From: Vreelandella halophila
GTDB lineage: Bacteria > Pseudomonadota > Gammaproteobacteria > Pseudomonadales > Oleiphilaceae
Direction: 5' to 3'
Length of the DNA stretch: 64,000 nt
Assembly (NCBI RefSeq): GCF_009856365.1
Contig: NZ_WMEX01000002.1
Coordinates: forward strand, 124,001 to 188,000
The number at the start of each line of letters is the position of its first letter. Position 1 is the stretch's first letter. The notes under the pieces were generated by a model. The model searched no databases and had not been told where the DNA came from. It worked only from the letters and a program-made list of their open reading frames with translations. Made by a program: the position numbers and the translations under genes. Shown piece after piece: positions 1-12,795 of the stretch.

Positions 1-185
<185 letters not shown>

Positions 186-216
186 CCATCAATCTTTGAT
201 GATCCTAAACCCCTAA

Positions 217-465
<249 letters not shown>

Positions 466-544
466 CACCGGATGGTTGAGGGGTGGTCCAATAGCGGCTG
501 CCCCATCGTCCCGAACGCAACGAATCGGAAAGAGGTAGAACGCC

Positions 545-1015
545 GTGAATATCAACCTCACGATGATCGGGCAGACCATCGGCTTCTTCATCTTCATCGC
601 ATTCTGCGTGAAGTATGTCTGGCCCCCGCTGGTTCAGGCCATGCAGGATCGCCAGAAGAAGATCGCCGACGGCCTTGCCGCATCCGACCGGGCAAACCAG
701 GACCTGGAACTGGCCCAGCAAAGGGCAACCCAGGAACTGCGGGAAGCGCGTGACGAAGCGGCCACGATCGTGGAAAAGGCCAACAAGCGCGCCAACCAGA
801 TTGTGGAAGAGGCCAAGACCGAAGCCCGTGAACAGGGCGATCGGCTGCTGGCCCAGGCCCGCGACGAGATCGAGCAGGAACGCCAGCAGGCACGGGATGC
901 GCTGCGCGCTGAAGTTGCCACTCTTGCGATCGCCGGCGCGGAAAAGATTCTGGAATCCTCCGTCGACGCCAAGGCGCACAGCGAGATGCTGGATAAGCTC
1001 TCCGCGGAACTGTAA
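545..1015 (+). CDS. atpF: F1Fo ATP synthase subunit b
   Basis: This is the peripheral stalk subunit of 156 residues, the normal length for the family. One N-terminal membrane helix (about residues 5-25) is followed by a long charged coiled coil rich in A, E, R and Q that dimerises and reaches up to the delta subunit. The start is GTG at 545, preceded by GAGG at a suitable distance; starting there gives the expected NINLTMIGQ beginning that closely matches E. coli b. The gene lies between atpE and atpH in the canonical order. Confidence 0.96.
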   Translation: MNINLTMIGQTIGFFIFIAFCVKYVWPPLVQAMQDRQKKIADGLAASDRANQDLELAQQRATQELREARDEAATIVEKANKRANQIVEEAKTEAREQGDRLLAQARDEIEQERQQARDALRAEVATLAIAGAEKILESSVDAKAHSEMLDKLSAEL

Positions 1016-1027
1016 ACGAGGTCCAAC

Positions 1028-1564
1028 ATGGCAGAGTCAACGTCACTCGCCCGACCCTACGCGCGGGCGGCATTCGAGGCGGCACGCGACAGCGGTCAGT
1101 TCGATGACTGGAGTCAGTCGCTCAATCTGCTGGCGGCCATCACCAGTGATGACCGCATGGCCTCGGTCCTGCGCCATCCGGGCCTGAGTGCCCAGGAAAA
1201 GATCCAGCTCATCAGCGACGTCTGTGAGAACCCGCTCCCGGAGTCAGTCAACAACTTCATCCATATCATGGCTGAAAATCGCCGGCTGGCGCAGTTCCCG
1301 GCTGTTGCGGCACTCTTCGAAGCCTATCGTCATGATCATGAGCGGATTGTCGACGTCACGCTGACCACCGCCTTTGAACTGAACGATGAGCAGAAGCAGC
1401 GGCTTTCCCAGGCCCTGGAAAAACGCCTGGACCGCTCGGTTGAGCTCAGTGTTGAGTCCGATCAGTCAATCATCGGCGGCGTGGTTATCCGAGCGGGTGA
1501 CGAGGTTATTGACGCCTCGCTGCGCGGGCGCCTCAACAGGCTGGCCAACGCCATGAGCGCCTGA
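1028..1564 (+). CDS. atpH: F1Fo ATP synthase subunit delta
   Basis: The 178-residue delta (OSCP-like) subunit caps the alpha3beta3 hexamer and links it to the b-subunit stalk. The N-terminal domain starts with the family pattern ARPYARAAFEAA, and the C-terminal part contains the conserved IIGGVVIRAGDEVIDASLRGRL segment, which closes the delta domain. It follows atpF after 12 bases and precedes atpA in the usual operon order. Confidence 0.96.
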   Translation: MAESTSLARPYARAAFEAARDSGQFDDWSQSLNLLAAITSDDRMASVLRHPGLSAQEKIQLISDVCENPLPESVNNFIHIMAENRRLAQFPAVAALFEAYRHDHERIVDVTLTTAFELNDEQKQRLSQALEKRLDRSVELSVESDQSIIGGVVIRAGDEVIDASLRGRLNRLANAMSA

Positions 1565-1633
1565 GTCCGCCAGGCACGGCAGGAACCGAATTCCGACACG
1601 CGGTCATTTGCAGAATTTTTTGAGGACACAGGC

Positions 1634-3178
1634 ATGCAGCAACTGAATCCATCCGAAATCAGCGAGATCATCAAGAAGCGCATCGAAAAGCTCGATGTGT
1701 CTTCTGAAGCTCGCAATGAAGGGACGATCGTCAGCGTTTCCGACGGCATCGTTCGCATCCACGGTCTGGCCGACGTCATGTACGGCGAGATGGTTGAGTT
1801 CCAGAACGGCAACTACGGCATGGCCCTGAACCTCGAGCGGGATTCGGTCGGTGCCGTTGTGCTCGGTGAGGACGAGGGCCTCGCGGAAGGTCAGAAGGTC
1901 AAGTGTACCGGCCGCATCCTTGAGGTGCCGGTGGGTCGCGAACTGCTGGGCCGCGTCGTGGACGCCCTGGGTAACCCGATCGACGGTAAGGGTGACGCGG
2001 GAACCACCGAAACCACACCGATTGAGAAGGTGGCCCCCGGGGTTATCGCCCGCGAAGAGGTGAACGAGCCCGTCCAGACCGGCCTGAAGCCGATTGATAC
2101 CATGGTTCCCGTCGGTCGCGGCCAGCGGGAGCTGATCATCGGCGACCGCCAGATCGGTAAGACCGCCGTGGCCGTTGATACCATCATCAACCAGAAGAAC
2201 AGCGGCATTAAGTGCATCTACGTGGCGATCGGCCAGAAGCAGTCGACCATCGCCAACGTGGTGCGCAAGCTGGAAGAACACGGTGCCATGGACAACACCA
2301 TCGTGGTCGCTGCTGGTGCCGCCGATCCGGCCTCCATGCAGTTCCTGGCGCCCTACGCCGGTACCTCCATGGGTGAATTCTTCCGTGATCGCGGCGAAGA
2401 CGCCCTTATCATCTACGACGACCTGACCAAGCAGGCCTGGGCGTATCGCCAGATCTCCCTGCTGCTGCGCCGTCCGCCGGGCCGTGAAGCCTATCCGGGT
2501 GACGTTTTCTACCTCCACTCCCGTCTGCTGGAGCGTGCGTCCAAGGTCAATCCGGAGTACGTTGAGAAGGCCACCAACGGTGAAGTAACCGGCAAGACCG
2601 GGTCACTGACGGCACTGCCGATCATCGAGACCCAGGCCGGTGACGTGTCCGCCTTCGTTCCGACCAACGTAATCTCCATTACTGACGGTCAGATCTTCCT
2701 GGAGACGGACCTGTTCAACTCGGGCATCCGCCCGGCGATGAACGCGGGTATCTCGGTCTCCCGTGTGGGTGGTTCCGCGCAGACCAAGATCATGAAGAAG
2801 CTTGGTGGCGGTATCCGTCTGGCTCTGGCCCAGTACCGCGAGCTCCAGGCGTTCGCACAGTTCGCGTCCGATCTGGATGAGCAGACCCGTAAGCAGCTGG
2901 AGCACGGTGCCCGTGTTACCGAGCTGATGAAGCAGGAACAGTACTCGCCGATGTCCGTAGGTGAGATGGCGACGGTCCTGTTCGCTGCCAACGAGGGTTA
3001 CCTCGAGGATGTGGACGCCAAGAAGATCGTGGATTTCGAAAAGGCGCTTATGGATTACATGCGCACCGAGCAGTCTGAGCTGCTGGCCAAGATCAACGAC
3101 TCCGGCGAACTGAATGACGAGGTCGAGAGTGGTCTGAAATCAGCGCTGGATAAGTTCAAGTCGACCCAGAGCTGGTAA
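1634..3178 (+). CDS. atpA: F1Fo ATP synthase subunit alpha
   Basis: The 514-residue non-catalytic nucleotide-binding subunit of F1 has the N-terminal beta-barrel (residues 1-95), a nucleotide-binding domain with the P-loop GDRQIGKT at residues 170-177, and a helical C-terminal domain. The P-loop has isoleucine where E. coli has threonine; this is a tolerated variation. The sequence is near-colinear with E. coli AtpA. The GAGGACACAGGC before the ATG includes a good Shine-Dalgarno match. Confidence 0.98.
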   Translation: MQQLNPSEISEIIKKRIEKLDVSSEARNEGTIVSVSDGIVRIHGLADVMYGEMVEFQNGNYGMALNLERDSVGAVVLGEDEGLAEGQKVKCTGRILEVPVGRELLGRVVDALGNPIDGKGDAGTTETTPIEKVAPGVIAREEVNEPVQTGLKPIDTMVPVGRGQRELIIGDRQIGKTAVAVDTIINQKNSGIKCIYVAIGQKQSTIANVVRKLEEHGAMDNTIVVAAGAADPASMQFLAPYAGTSMGEFFRDRGEDALIIYDDLTKQAWAYRQISLLLRRPPGREAYPGDVFYLHSRLLERASKVNPEYVEKATNGEVTGKTGSLTALPIIETQAGDVSAFVPTNVISITDGQIFLETDLFNSGIRPAMNAGISVSRVGGSAQTKIMKKLGGGIRLALAQYRELQAFAQFASDLDEQTRKQLEHGARVTELMKQEQYSPMSVGEMATVLFAANEGYLEDVDAKKIVDFEKALMDYMRTEQSELLAKINDSGELNDEVESGLKSALDKFKSTQSW

Positions 3179-3185
3179 TGCCGTT

Positions 3186-3203
3186 CGGGGCCTGCGGGCC
3201 CCG
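3186..3203 (+). other. Intercistronic GC hairpin between atpA and atpG
   Basis: A perfect 7-bp stem (CGGGGCC paired with GGCCCCG) with a TGCG loop lies just after the atpA stop. No run of T follows, so it is not a Rho-independent terminator. It could act as an mRNA stability or differential-expression element inside the atp transcript; that role is inference. Confidence 0.5.
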
Positions 3204-3243
3204 TGACTGTGGCGGAGCGATCAACCGGAAAAGGCACTGAACT

Positions 3244-4104
3244 ATGGCCAGCGGAAAAGAAATACGCACTCAGATCTCCAGCATCCAGAATACGCAGAAG
3301 ATCACCAACGCCATGGAAATGGTGGCGGCGAGCAAGATGCGTAAAGCCCAGGAGCGCATGGAACTGACCCGCCCCTACGCGAGCAAGATCCGGGATGTGA
3401 TCGGTTATCTGGCGGAAGCCGACTCCGACTACCGGCACCCGTTCATGGAAGCTCGGGAAGCGAACCGTGTGGGCTACATCGTCGTCTCCACGGATCGTGG
3501 TCTCTGTGGTGGTCTGAACAACAATCTGTTCAAGACCATGCTTCAGGACAGCCGCTTCTGGAACGACAAAGGCGTGCCGTCGGATTTCTGCACGCTCGGT
3601 CAGAAAGCCAGCGTTTTCCTGAACGTGGTGGGTGGCAATATCGTGGCATCGGAAACCCAGCTCGGGGACCGGCCCAGCGCGGAACAGGTCATCGGCAGCG
3701 TCAAGGTGATGCTCGACGCCTACCGCGACGGCAGCATTGACCGGCTCTACGTGGTGTACAACCAGTTTGTGAACACCATGACCCAGACGCCGACCATCGA
3801 GCAGCTTCTGCCGCTTCAGGCGGAAGCGGAACCGGAAGGCAAGTATCGCTGGGACTATCTCTACGAGCCGGATCCGCGGACCCTGCTTGACGGGCTTCTG
3901 ACCCGTTACGTGGAATCCCAGGTGTACCAGGGTGTGGTCGAGAACATCGCCTGTGAGCAGGCCGCTCGGATGATCGCCATGAAGAGCGCGACCGACAACG
4001 CCGGCGAGATCATCGACGATCTCAAGACCGAGTACAACAAGGCCCGTCAGGCCAACATCACGCAGGAAATTTCCGAAATTGTCAGTGGTGCAGCGGCCGT
4101 TTAA
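3244..4104 (+). CDS. atpG: F1Fo ATP synthase subunit gamma
   Basis: The 286-residue central rotor shaft shows the conserved N-terminal helix ([21 protein letters not shown], then [11 protein letters not shown]) and the matching C-terminal helix ending in [14 protein letters not shown]. These two helices form the coiled coil that rotates inside alpha3beta3. The middle alpha/beta domain contains [11 protein letters not shown], the family signature. It lies between alpha and beta as usual. Confidence 0.97.
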   Translation: MASGKEIRTQISSIQNTQKITNAMEMVAASKMRKAQERMELTRPYASKIRDVIGYLAEADSDYRHPFMEAREANRVGYIVVSTDRGLCGGLNNNLFKTMLQDSRFWNDKGVPSDFCTLGQKASVFLNVVGGNIVASETQLGDRPSAEQVIGSVKVMLDAYRDGSIDRLYVVYNQFVNTMTQTPTIEQLLPLQAEAEPEGKYRWDYLYEPDPRTLLDGLLTRYVESQVYQGVVENIACEQAARMIAMKSATDNAGEIIDDLKTEYNKARQANITQEISEIVSGAAAV

Positions 4105-4122
4105 GGCGATACCGAATACTGA

Positions 4123-5532
<1,410 letters not shown>

Positions 5533-5561
5533 ACCATTTCCGACTGAGAGAGGCGTAACCA

Positions 5562-5984
5562 ATGGCTAACACCGTACAGTGTGACATTGTGAGCGCGCAG
5601 GAAAGCATCTTCTCCGGTGAGGTGGAGATGCTGACCGCGACCGCAAGTAACGGCGAGCTGGGCGTTATGGCAGGCCATACGCCCATGCTGACCGGCCTGG
5701 CTCCCGGGCCCGTGAATATCCGGATGGCAGATGGCAAGGAGGAAGTCTTCTTCGTCTCCGGCGGGTATCTCGAGGTTCAGCCCAAGAAGATTTCGATCCT
5801 GGCGGATACCGCCGAGCGCGCTCATGATATGGATGAGGCCGCTGCGGAACGGGCTCGTCAGGAAGCCGAACGTGAGCTGGCCAACCGCAGCAGCGAAGTG
5901 GACTATTCCCGTGCTGCCGCGCGTCTGGCCGAGGCTGCTGCCCAGCTCCGGACGCTGGAGAAGCTGCGCCGTAAGAAGCGCTGA
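5562..5984 (+). CDS. atpC: F1Fo ATP synthase subunit epsilon
   Basis: At 140 residues, this is the last gene of the operon. The N-terminal beta-sandwich (about residues 1-85) includes GELGVMAGHTPMLTGLAPG, and the C-terminal part is an alanine/arginine-rich helical hairpin that can insert into F1 and inhibit ATP hydrolysis. A strong terminator follows 35 bases after its stop, which closes the atp transcript. Confidence 0.96.
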   Translation: MANTVQCDIVSAQESIFSGEVEMLTATASNGELGVMAGHTPMLTGLAPGPVNIRMADGKEEVFFVSGGYLEVQPKKISILADTAERAHDMDEAAAERARQEAERELANRSSEVDYSRAAARLAEAAAQLRTLEKLRRKKR

Positions 5985-6018
5985 ATACCGGCTGATCCGG
6001 ACATCGGGTTGTTACTGG

Positions 6019-6070
6019 AAACCGCATTGCCGATCATGCCCCTGCTGGGGCATGATCCAATGCGGTTTTT
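6019..6070 (+). terminator. Strong Rho-independent terminator after atpC
   Basis: Two stacked perfect stems form one long hairpin: AAACCGCATTG (6019-6029) pairs with CAATGCGGTTT (6058-6068), and inside it GATCATGCCCC (6032-6042) pairs with GGGGCATGATC (6047-6057) around a TGCT loop. Only a two-base CC bulge interrupts the 22 bp. The right arm runs into TTTTT. It separates the atp operon from glmU. Confidence 0.93.
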
Positions 6071-6092
6071 CTGATTCAAGGAGTACGAACGG

Positions 6093-7484
6093 ATGACGAC
6101 ACCCCTGCACATCGTCGTCCTGGCCGCCGGCCAGGGATCCCGGATGAAATCCTCCCTTCCCAAGGTGCTCCACTCGTTGGCTGGGCAGCCGCTTCTGCAT
6201 CATGTGCTGGAGGCTGGGCGCAGCCTGGGCCCCGACGGGCTGCATGTGGTGGTCGGCCATGGCGCGGACCAGGTTCGGGAGCAAACGCCCGGCAACGATA
6301 TCCATTGGGTCATCCAGAAAGAGCAGCTGGGAACCGGGCACGCGGTTGCTCAGGCCCTCCCGGGGATTCCTGAAACCGCACGGGTGCTGGTGCTTTACGG
6401 TGATGTGCCGCTCACTTCCGCCGATACGCTGTCACGCCTCGCCGGTGTCATCAGCCGGGATTCGCTGGGTCTGCTCACCGTCAATCTGCCGGATCCGGCA
6501 GGCTATGGCCGTATCCTCCGTGACAGCAGGGGAACCGTTACCGGTATCGTGGAGCAGAAGGACGCCACCCCGGAGCAGCTGGTGATCACCGAAGTGAATA
6601 CAGGTCTTCTGGGGGCTCCGGCGGAACGGCTGAAGCAGTGGCTGCCCGCGCTGTCCTCGAATAATGCCCAGGGTGAGTACTACCTGACCGACATCATTGC
6701 CCTTGGTCGCCAGGAGGGGCTGGGCATCGAAGTTTCCCAGCCGGATGAACCGGAGGAAGTGCAGGGGGTGAACAACCGCGCCCAGTTAGCCGAACTGGAG
6801 CGCTGGTTCCAGCGTCAGCAGGCCCTGTTGCTGATGGCTGGCGGTGCCACCCTGGCGGACCCGTCCCGTGTGGATGTCCGAGGCCATCTCGAAACCGGCC
6901 AGGACGTGGTCATCGATGTGAACACGGTATTTGAAGGCGCCGTGGTGCTTGGTGACCGGGTCCAGATCGGCCCGGGCGTGGTGTTGCGTAACTGCCGTCT
7001 CGATTCGGATGTCCGGGTCGATGCCCATTCCGTCATAGAGGGCGCACGAGTGGATCAGGGCGCTGTGATCGGGCCCTTTGCCCGCCTGCGACCCGATGCG
7101 CTGGTGGGCCGGGACGCCCGGGTGGGCAATTTTGTGGAGATCAAGAAAAGCAGCATTGGCGAGGGTGCCAAGGTGAACCATCTCAGCTATGTGGGCGATA
7201 CCACCATGGGCGCGGGCGTGAATGTTGGCGCGGGTACGATAACCTGCAATTATGATGGCACCAGCAAGCACCATACGACGATCCGTGACGGAGCCTTCAT
7301 TGGCTCCAATACTTCACTGGTGGCCCCGGTGACCCTGGGTGAGCGAAGCCTCGTGGGCGCTGGCTCCACCATTACGCGGGACGTCGCTGATCGCGAACTG
7401 GCGGTGGCCCGCGGTCGCCAGCGCAACATCCCGGACTGGGTTCCGGTGGAAGACGGACGGGACAGCGAACAGGGGGGCAGCTAG
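6093..7484 (+). CDS. glmU: Bifunctional GlcN-1-P acetyltransferase / GlcNAc-1-P uridyltransferase
   Basis: GlmU makes UDP-GlcNAc for peptidoglycan and LPS in two steps. The N-terminal uridyltransferase domain (about residues 1-230) opens with the nucleotide-binding motif [18 protein letters not shown], and the rest is a left-handed beta-helix of hexapeptide repeats that carries the acetyltransferase site ([10 protein letters not shown], then CNYDG). The length of 463 is close to E. coli's 456. An AAGGAG Shine-Dalgarno precedes the ATG. The glmS gene follows after two bases, so the two are co-transcribed. Confidence 0.97.
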   Translation: MTTPLHIVVLAAGQGSRMKSSLPKVLHSLAGQPLLHHVLEAGRSLGPDGLHVVVGHGADQVREQTPGNDIHWVIQKEQLGTGHAVAQALPGIPETARVLVLYGDVPLTSADTLSRLAGVISRDSLGLLTVNLPDPAGYGRILRDSRGTVTGIVEQKDATPEQLVITEVNTGLLGAPAERLKQWLPALSSNNAQGEYYLTDIIALGRQEGLGIEVSQPDEPEEVQGVNNRAQLAELERWFQRQQALLLMAGGATLADPSRVDVRGHLETGQDVVIDVNTVFEGAVVLGDRVQIGPGVVLRNCRLDSDVRVDAHSVIEGARVDQGAVIGPFARLRPDALVGRDARVGNFVEIKKSSIGEGAKVNHLSYVGDTTMGAGVNVGAGTITCNYDGTSKHHTTIRDGAFIGSNTSLVAPVTLGERSLVGAGSTITRDVADRELAVARGRQRNIPDWVPVEDGRDSEQGGS

Positions 7485-7486
7485 GC

Positions 7487-9319
<1,833 letters not shown>

Positions 9320-9331
9320 CGGAAAGCGGCC

Positions 9332-10234
9332 ATGGTGGGGTCAATCCGCGCAGTACTGGGGCTGTTGGTAGTGCTGATCAATACACTGATCGGCATCGGC
9401 CCCATGATGGCGATCGCGCTTGCCAAGCTGGTCGTTCCCCACCAGCCTTTCCAGCAGCGCTGTGCCCGGGGCGTGATGTGGATCGCCGAGAAGTGGGTGG
9501 ACGCCAACGTCGCGGTGCTGAACCGTATGCTCGATACCCGGTGGGAGCTGCGAGGCGATTTCAACCCCCGGCTTGATACCTCCTACCTCGTCCTGTGCAA
9601 TCACCAGTCCTGGGTGGACATTGCCGCTCTGGTGGAAGTGCTCAACGGGCGGGTGCCGTACTACAAGTTCTTCCTCAAACGCGAGCTGATCTGGGTGCCC
9701 CTCCTTGGGCTGGCCTTCTGGGCCCTGGATTACCCGCTGATGCGCCGCTATTCCAGTGAGTACCTGAAGAAGCACCCGGAAAAGCGCGGACTGGACCTGG
9801 AAATCACCCGGAAGGCCTGTGAGAAGTGCCGGGGGATGCCCATTACCGTGGTGAACTTCCCGGAGGGAACGCGCTATACACCCGCCAAGCATGAGGCGCA
9901 GCAACCGGGTTTCCGGCATCTACTGCAGCCCAAGGCCGGCGGTATTTCTTTCGTACTCGCCTCAATCGGTGACCAGATCGACACCATTCTGGACATTTCC
10001 ATTGTCTATCCAGATGGTGTTCCCGGCTTCTGGGATCTTCTTGCCAACCGGATTCCGCGGGTGATCGTGGACATCCGCCAGTACCCGCTGGACCAGCAGT
10101 GGGTCCGTGGCGACTACCGCAACGACCCGGCCTTCCGCAGCCGATTCCAGCAGTGGATTACTGACCTGTGGCAGCAGAAGGATGAGCGCATTGGTTTCAT
10201 CCACACTTCAGTCGATGCCGAGCGCACTGAGTGA
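9332..10234 (+). CDS. PlsC-type membrane acyltransferase (YihG-like)
   Basis: This 300-residue protein has an N-terminal membrane segment (about residues 5-30) and the acyltransferase signature HX4D in CNHQSWVD, plus the substrate-binding FPEGTRYTPAKHE. Both are typical of 1-acylglycerol-3-phosphate acyltransferases. Length and pattern best fit the YihG/YihG-like branch, whose exact acceptor lipid is not well defined, so it is not named plsC. It starts 12 bases after glmS. Its last 27 bases overlap the 3' end of the convergent transglycosylase gene. Confidence 0.85.
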   Translation: MVGSIRAVLGLLVVLINTLIGIGPMMAIALAKLVVPHQPFQQRCARGVMWIAEKWVDANVAVLNRMLDTRWELRGDFNPRLDTSYLVLCNHQSWVDIAALVEVLNGRVPYYKFFLKRELIWVPLLGLAFWALDYPLMRRYSSEYLKKHPEKRGLDLEITRKACEKCRGMPITVVNFPEGTRYTPAKHEAQQPGFRHLLQPKAGGISFVLASIGDQIDTILDISIVYPDGVPGFWDLLANRIPRVIVDIRQYPLDQQWVRGDYRNDPAFRSRFQQWITDLWQQKDERIGFIHTSVDAERTE

Positions 10235-11392
10235 GTCCGGGTCCGGGAACCCATCGGCCCTGAGGTCATTTTTCTTCTGGAAGTCCCGCAGTGCCGAGCG
10301 GGTGCCGGAGCCCAGGATGCCGTCAACCGGACCCGGGTCATGGCCAGCTTCCTTCAGTGCCGCCTGAAGCGCTTCGATGGTGTCTCGACTCAGGGGCTCG
10401 TGATCCGGTGGCCGGGTCTGGAACGGGCCGGCACCTACGATCCGGTCCGCCAGGTGGCCCACTGCCAGGGCGTAGAATTCGGACTGGTTCCAGCCCATGA
10501 TCACCCGGAAGTTATCGTAAAGCAGAAAGGCGGGACCTTCGTGGCCGGATGGCAGCAGCAGTGCTGCCTGCATGTCCGCCTGTGGCAGTTCCCCGCCCCA
10601 GGCATTGCGGATACCGAGCTCCCGCCACTCGGAGAGTGGGCGTTTGCGCTTGAGCCCTGCTGCCAGGCTGTAGTCAAAGCCTTCGGGGAGCTGGACCTCC
10701 CGGCCCCAGCGTTCGGCCTCGTTCCAGCCCAGGCTTTCCAGGAGGTGGCCCGCGGAGGTCAGCGCGTCCGGTACGCTGTTCCACAGATCCACGCGGCCGG
10801 AGCCGTCCGCGTCCACCGCATGCTTCAGGTAGACGGAAGGCATGAACTGCATCTGCCCCATGGCGCCGGCCCAGGAGCCTTCCATGGCCTCGGCCTCCAC
10901 GTCGCCGCGCTCGATGAGGCGCAGGGCGGATACCAGTTCACCGGTGAAATAGTCACTCCGGCGCTGGTCACAGGCGAGGGTGGCCAGTGCGCGTGGGATC
11001 GGCATCCTGCCGGTATAGCTCCCGAAATTGGTTTCCAGGCCCCAGAAGGCGATCAGATAGCGGCCGGGAACCCCGGTTTCCCGGGTTATCCGTTCAAGCA
11101 GCTGCGAGTGTTCCTGGTAGAGCATCCGGCCCTTTTCGATGCGCTGTTCCGTTACACGTTTTTCAAGATAGTCCCGGAACGAGCGGGTGAACTCCGGCTG
11201 GCTGCGGTCCAGCTCAATCACCCGTTCGAGCGGCTCGATACCGGCCAGTACCCGGCTGGTGACGGATTCGGAAATGCCCTGGTCCAGCGCATGGTCGCGC
11301 AGGCCGTCCACACAGCGATCAAAGTCATCAGATGCCATGGCCTGTACAGTACTGGTAGCCGCCAGAAGTGCCATGAAGAGGTAAGTACGCAT
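10208..11392 (-). CDS. Lytic murein transglycosylase (MltB family) with peptidoglycan-binding domain
   Basis: This exported murein hydrolase cleaves between MurNAc and GlcNAc, forming 1,6-anhydro-MurNAc ends. A signal peptide (about residues 1-20, ending STVQA) is followed by a GH103 catalytic domain with the catalytic glutamate in FWGLETNFGSYTG and the motif GSWAGAMGQMQFMPS. The C-terminal ~60 residues (LQAALKEAGHDPGPVDGILG) form a PG_binding_1 module. No lipobox is seen, so it is predicted to be periplasmic and not an outer-membrane lipoprotein. The GTG/ATG-poor leader leaves this start the most plausible, because it gives a clean signal peptide. Confidence 0.9.
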   Translation of the reverse strand: MRTYLFMALLAATSTVQAMASDDFDRCVDGLRDHALDQGISESVTSRVLAGIEPLERVIELDRSQPEFTRSFRDYLEKRVTEQRIEKGRMLYQEHSQLLERITRETGVPGRYLIAFWGLETNFGSYTGRMPIPRALATLACDQRRSDYFTGELVSALRLIERGDVEAEAMEGSWAGAMGQMQFMPSVYLKHAVDADGSGRVDLWNSVPDALTSAGHLLESLGWNEAERWGREVQLPEGFDYSLAAGLKRKRPLSEWRELGIRNAWGGELPQADMQAALLLPSGHEGPAFLLYDNFRVIMGWNQSEFYALAVGHLADRIVGAGPFQTRPPDHEPLSRDTIEALQAALKEAGHDPGPVDGILGSGTRSALRDFQKKNDLRADGFPDPDSLSALGID

Positions 11393-11505
11393 TCGGAGCG
11401 TCCTTTTATGCAGGTTCGTTTACGCATTCTGCACGAAACCATCGGTGTGTCGAGGGCTCTCGGTTGCTACCATGCATTACAATCCAAGCTCACATGTGTT
11501 CTGCC

Positions 11506-12795
11506 ATGGAAAAGATCGAGCCGGTTGAAATACGGGTTTCTGTCAGCGAATTGAAGCTCGGCATGACGGTAACGCGCCTGGATCGTTCCTGGCTGGAAAC
11601 CAGTTTCCCCGTTCAGGGTTTCGTTATCCGCCATACGGCGGATATTCAGGCGCTGCAGGAACAGTGCCGGTACGTCTATGTGGAGGGGCAGGAGGTTCCG
11701 GAAGCCCGGCCCTGGCGCTTCGGTTTTGGTGGCGGTAAACGCCGTCGGCAGGAGCCCCGGTTGAGTACCGTGGACATTGAAACGGAGTTGCCGAACGCCC
11801 GGGAGGCCTTCGAGCAGACCAGGGCGCTGGCTGAAGACATCATGGGAAACGCCCGCCTTGGCAGGACGATTGACGCCCGGCAGGCCCGGACCGTGGTCAA
11901 ATCCTGCGTGGACAGCGTGATGCGTAACCATGAAGCACTGCAGATGCTGCTCCAGGTTCGCAGCAAGGATGACTACACCGCTGAGCATGGCATCAACGTC
12001 TGCATCCTGTCGGCCATTTTCGGGCGCCACCTGGGGCTGCTCGGGGGCGAGATCGAAAAGCTGGCGCTCAGTGGTCTGCTGCATGACGTGGGTAAGATGC
12101 ACACACCCGCGGAGATCCTCCACAAGACAGAAGCGTTGACGGAAGCGGAAAAGGTGGTCATGCGTCAGCATGTGGAGCATGGCCGGCGCCTTCTGACCGG
12201 CATGAAGGGGGTGGATCCGGTTACCGTGGATGTCGCTTATGCGCACCATGAGCGCATGAACGGTACGGGCTATCCCCAGGGCCTTCTGGCTCACCAGATT
12301 CCCTTCTTTGCCAAGATTGTGTCCATTGTGGACAGCTACGATGCCATGACCAGCCACCGTGTATTCGAATCCGCGCGTTCGTCCAAGGAAGCGCTGGAAA
12401 TCATCTATGACCAGCGCGGTGACCAGTTCGATGAAGCGCTGGCTCTTGATTTCATACAGTGCATTGGCGTCTACCCGCCGGGCTCCATTGTCCAGCTTAA
12501 CAGCGGTGAGTCAGCCATTGTCATCACCACCTATGCGCTTAACCGTCTGCGCCCCAGGGTGCTGGTGGTGCGGGATCCCCAGGGCCAGCCCTGCCCCCAG
12601 CGTGTTGTGGACCTTCGCCAGAAAGAGGAGTACCGGCCGGGTATGCCCTACCAGATCAGTCGTGAGCTGCCCATGGGCAGCCACGGGATTGATTTGAAGG
12701 TCTTTACCGATGCGGGGCTGACTCTGGAAGAGGATCAGCCGGATGCGGAGGTGAGTACGCTGGTCAACGCCCTCCGTGGTATCGATACGGACTGA
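11506..12795 (+). CDS. HD-GYP domain c-di-GMP phosphodiesterase with DUF3391
   Basis: From the ATG at 11506 the protein has 429 residues. The N-terminal ~130 residues (IRVSVSELKLGMTVTRLD) match DUF3391, which often precedes HD-GYP domains. The catalytic half retains the metal-binding HD pair in LLHDVGKMHTP, then HH in AYAHHERMNGTGYPQGL, which holds the GYP signature, and the DSYDAMTSHR segment. It should hydrolyse cyclic di-GMP. Upstream in-frame starts at 11464 (TTG) and 11494 (ATG) exist, but the extra residues look non-coding. No strong ribosome-binding site marks any of the three, so the start is the least certain part. Confidence 0.9.
   Translation: MEKIEPVEIRVSVSELKLGMTVTRLDRSWLETSFPVQGFVIRHTADIQALQEQCRYVYVEGQEVPEARPWRFGFGGGKRRRQEPRLSTVDIETELPNAREAFEQTRALAEDIMGNARLGRTIDARQARTVVKSCVDSVMRNHEALQMLLQVRSKDDYTAEHGINVCILSAIFGRHLGLLGGEIEKLALSGLLHDVGKMHTPAEILHKTEALTEAEKVVMRQHVEHGRRLLTGMKGVDPVTVDVAYAHHERMNGTGYPQGLLAHQIPFFAKIVSIVDSYDAMTSHRVFESARSSKEALEIIYDQRGDQFDEALALDFIQCIGVYPPGSIVQLNSGESAIVITTYALNRLRPRVLVVRDPQGQPCPQRVVDLRQKEEYRPGMPYQISRELPMGSHGIDLKVFTDAGLTLEEDQPDAEVSTLVNALRGIDTD

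Noticed and set aside
7485-7486. glmS ribozyme/riboswitch leader
   Set aside because: Only two bases separate glmU from glmS, so no leader element can fit.
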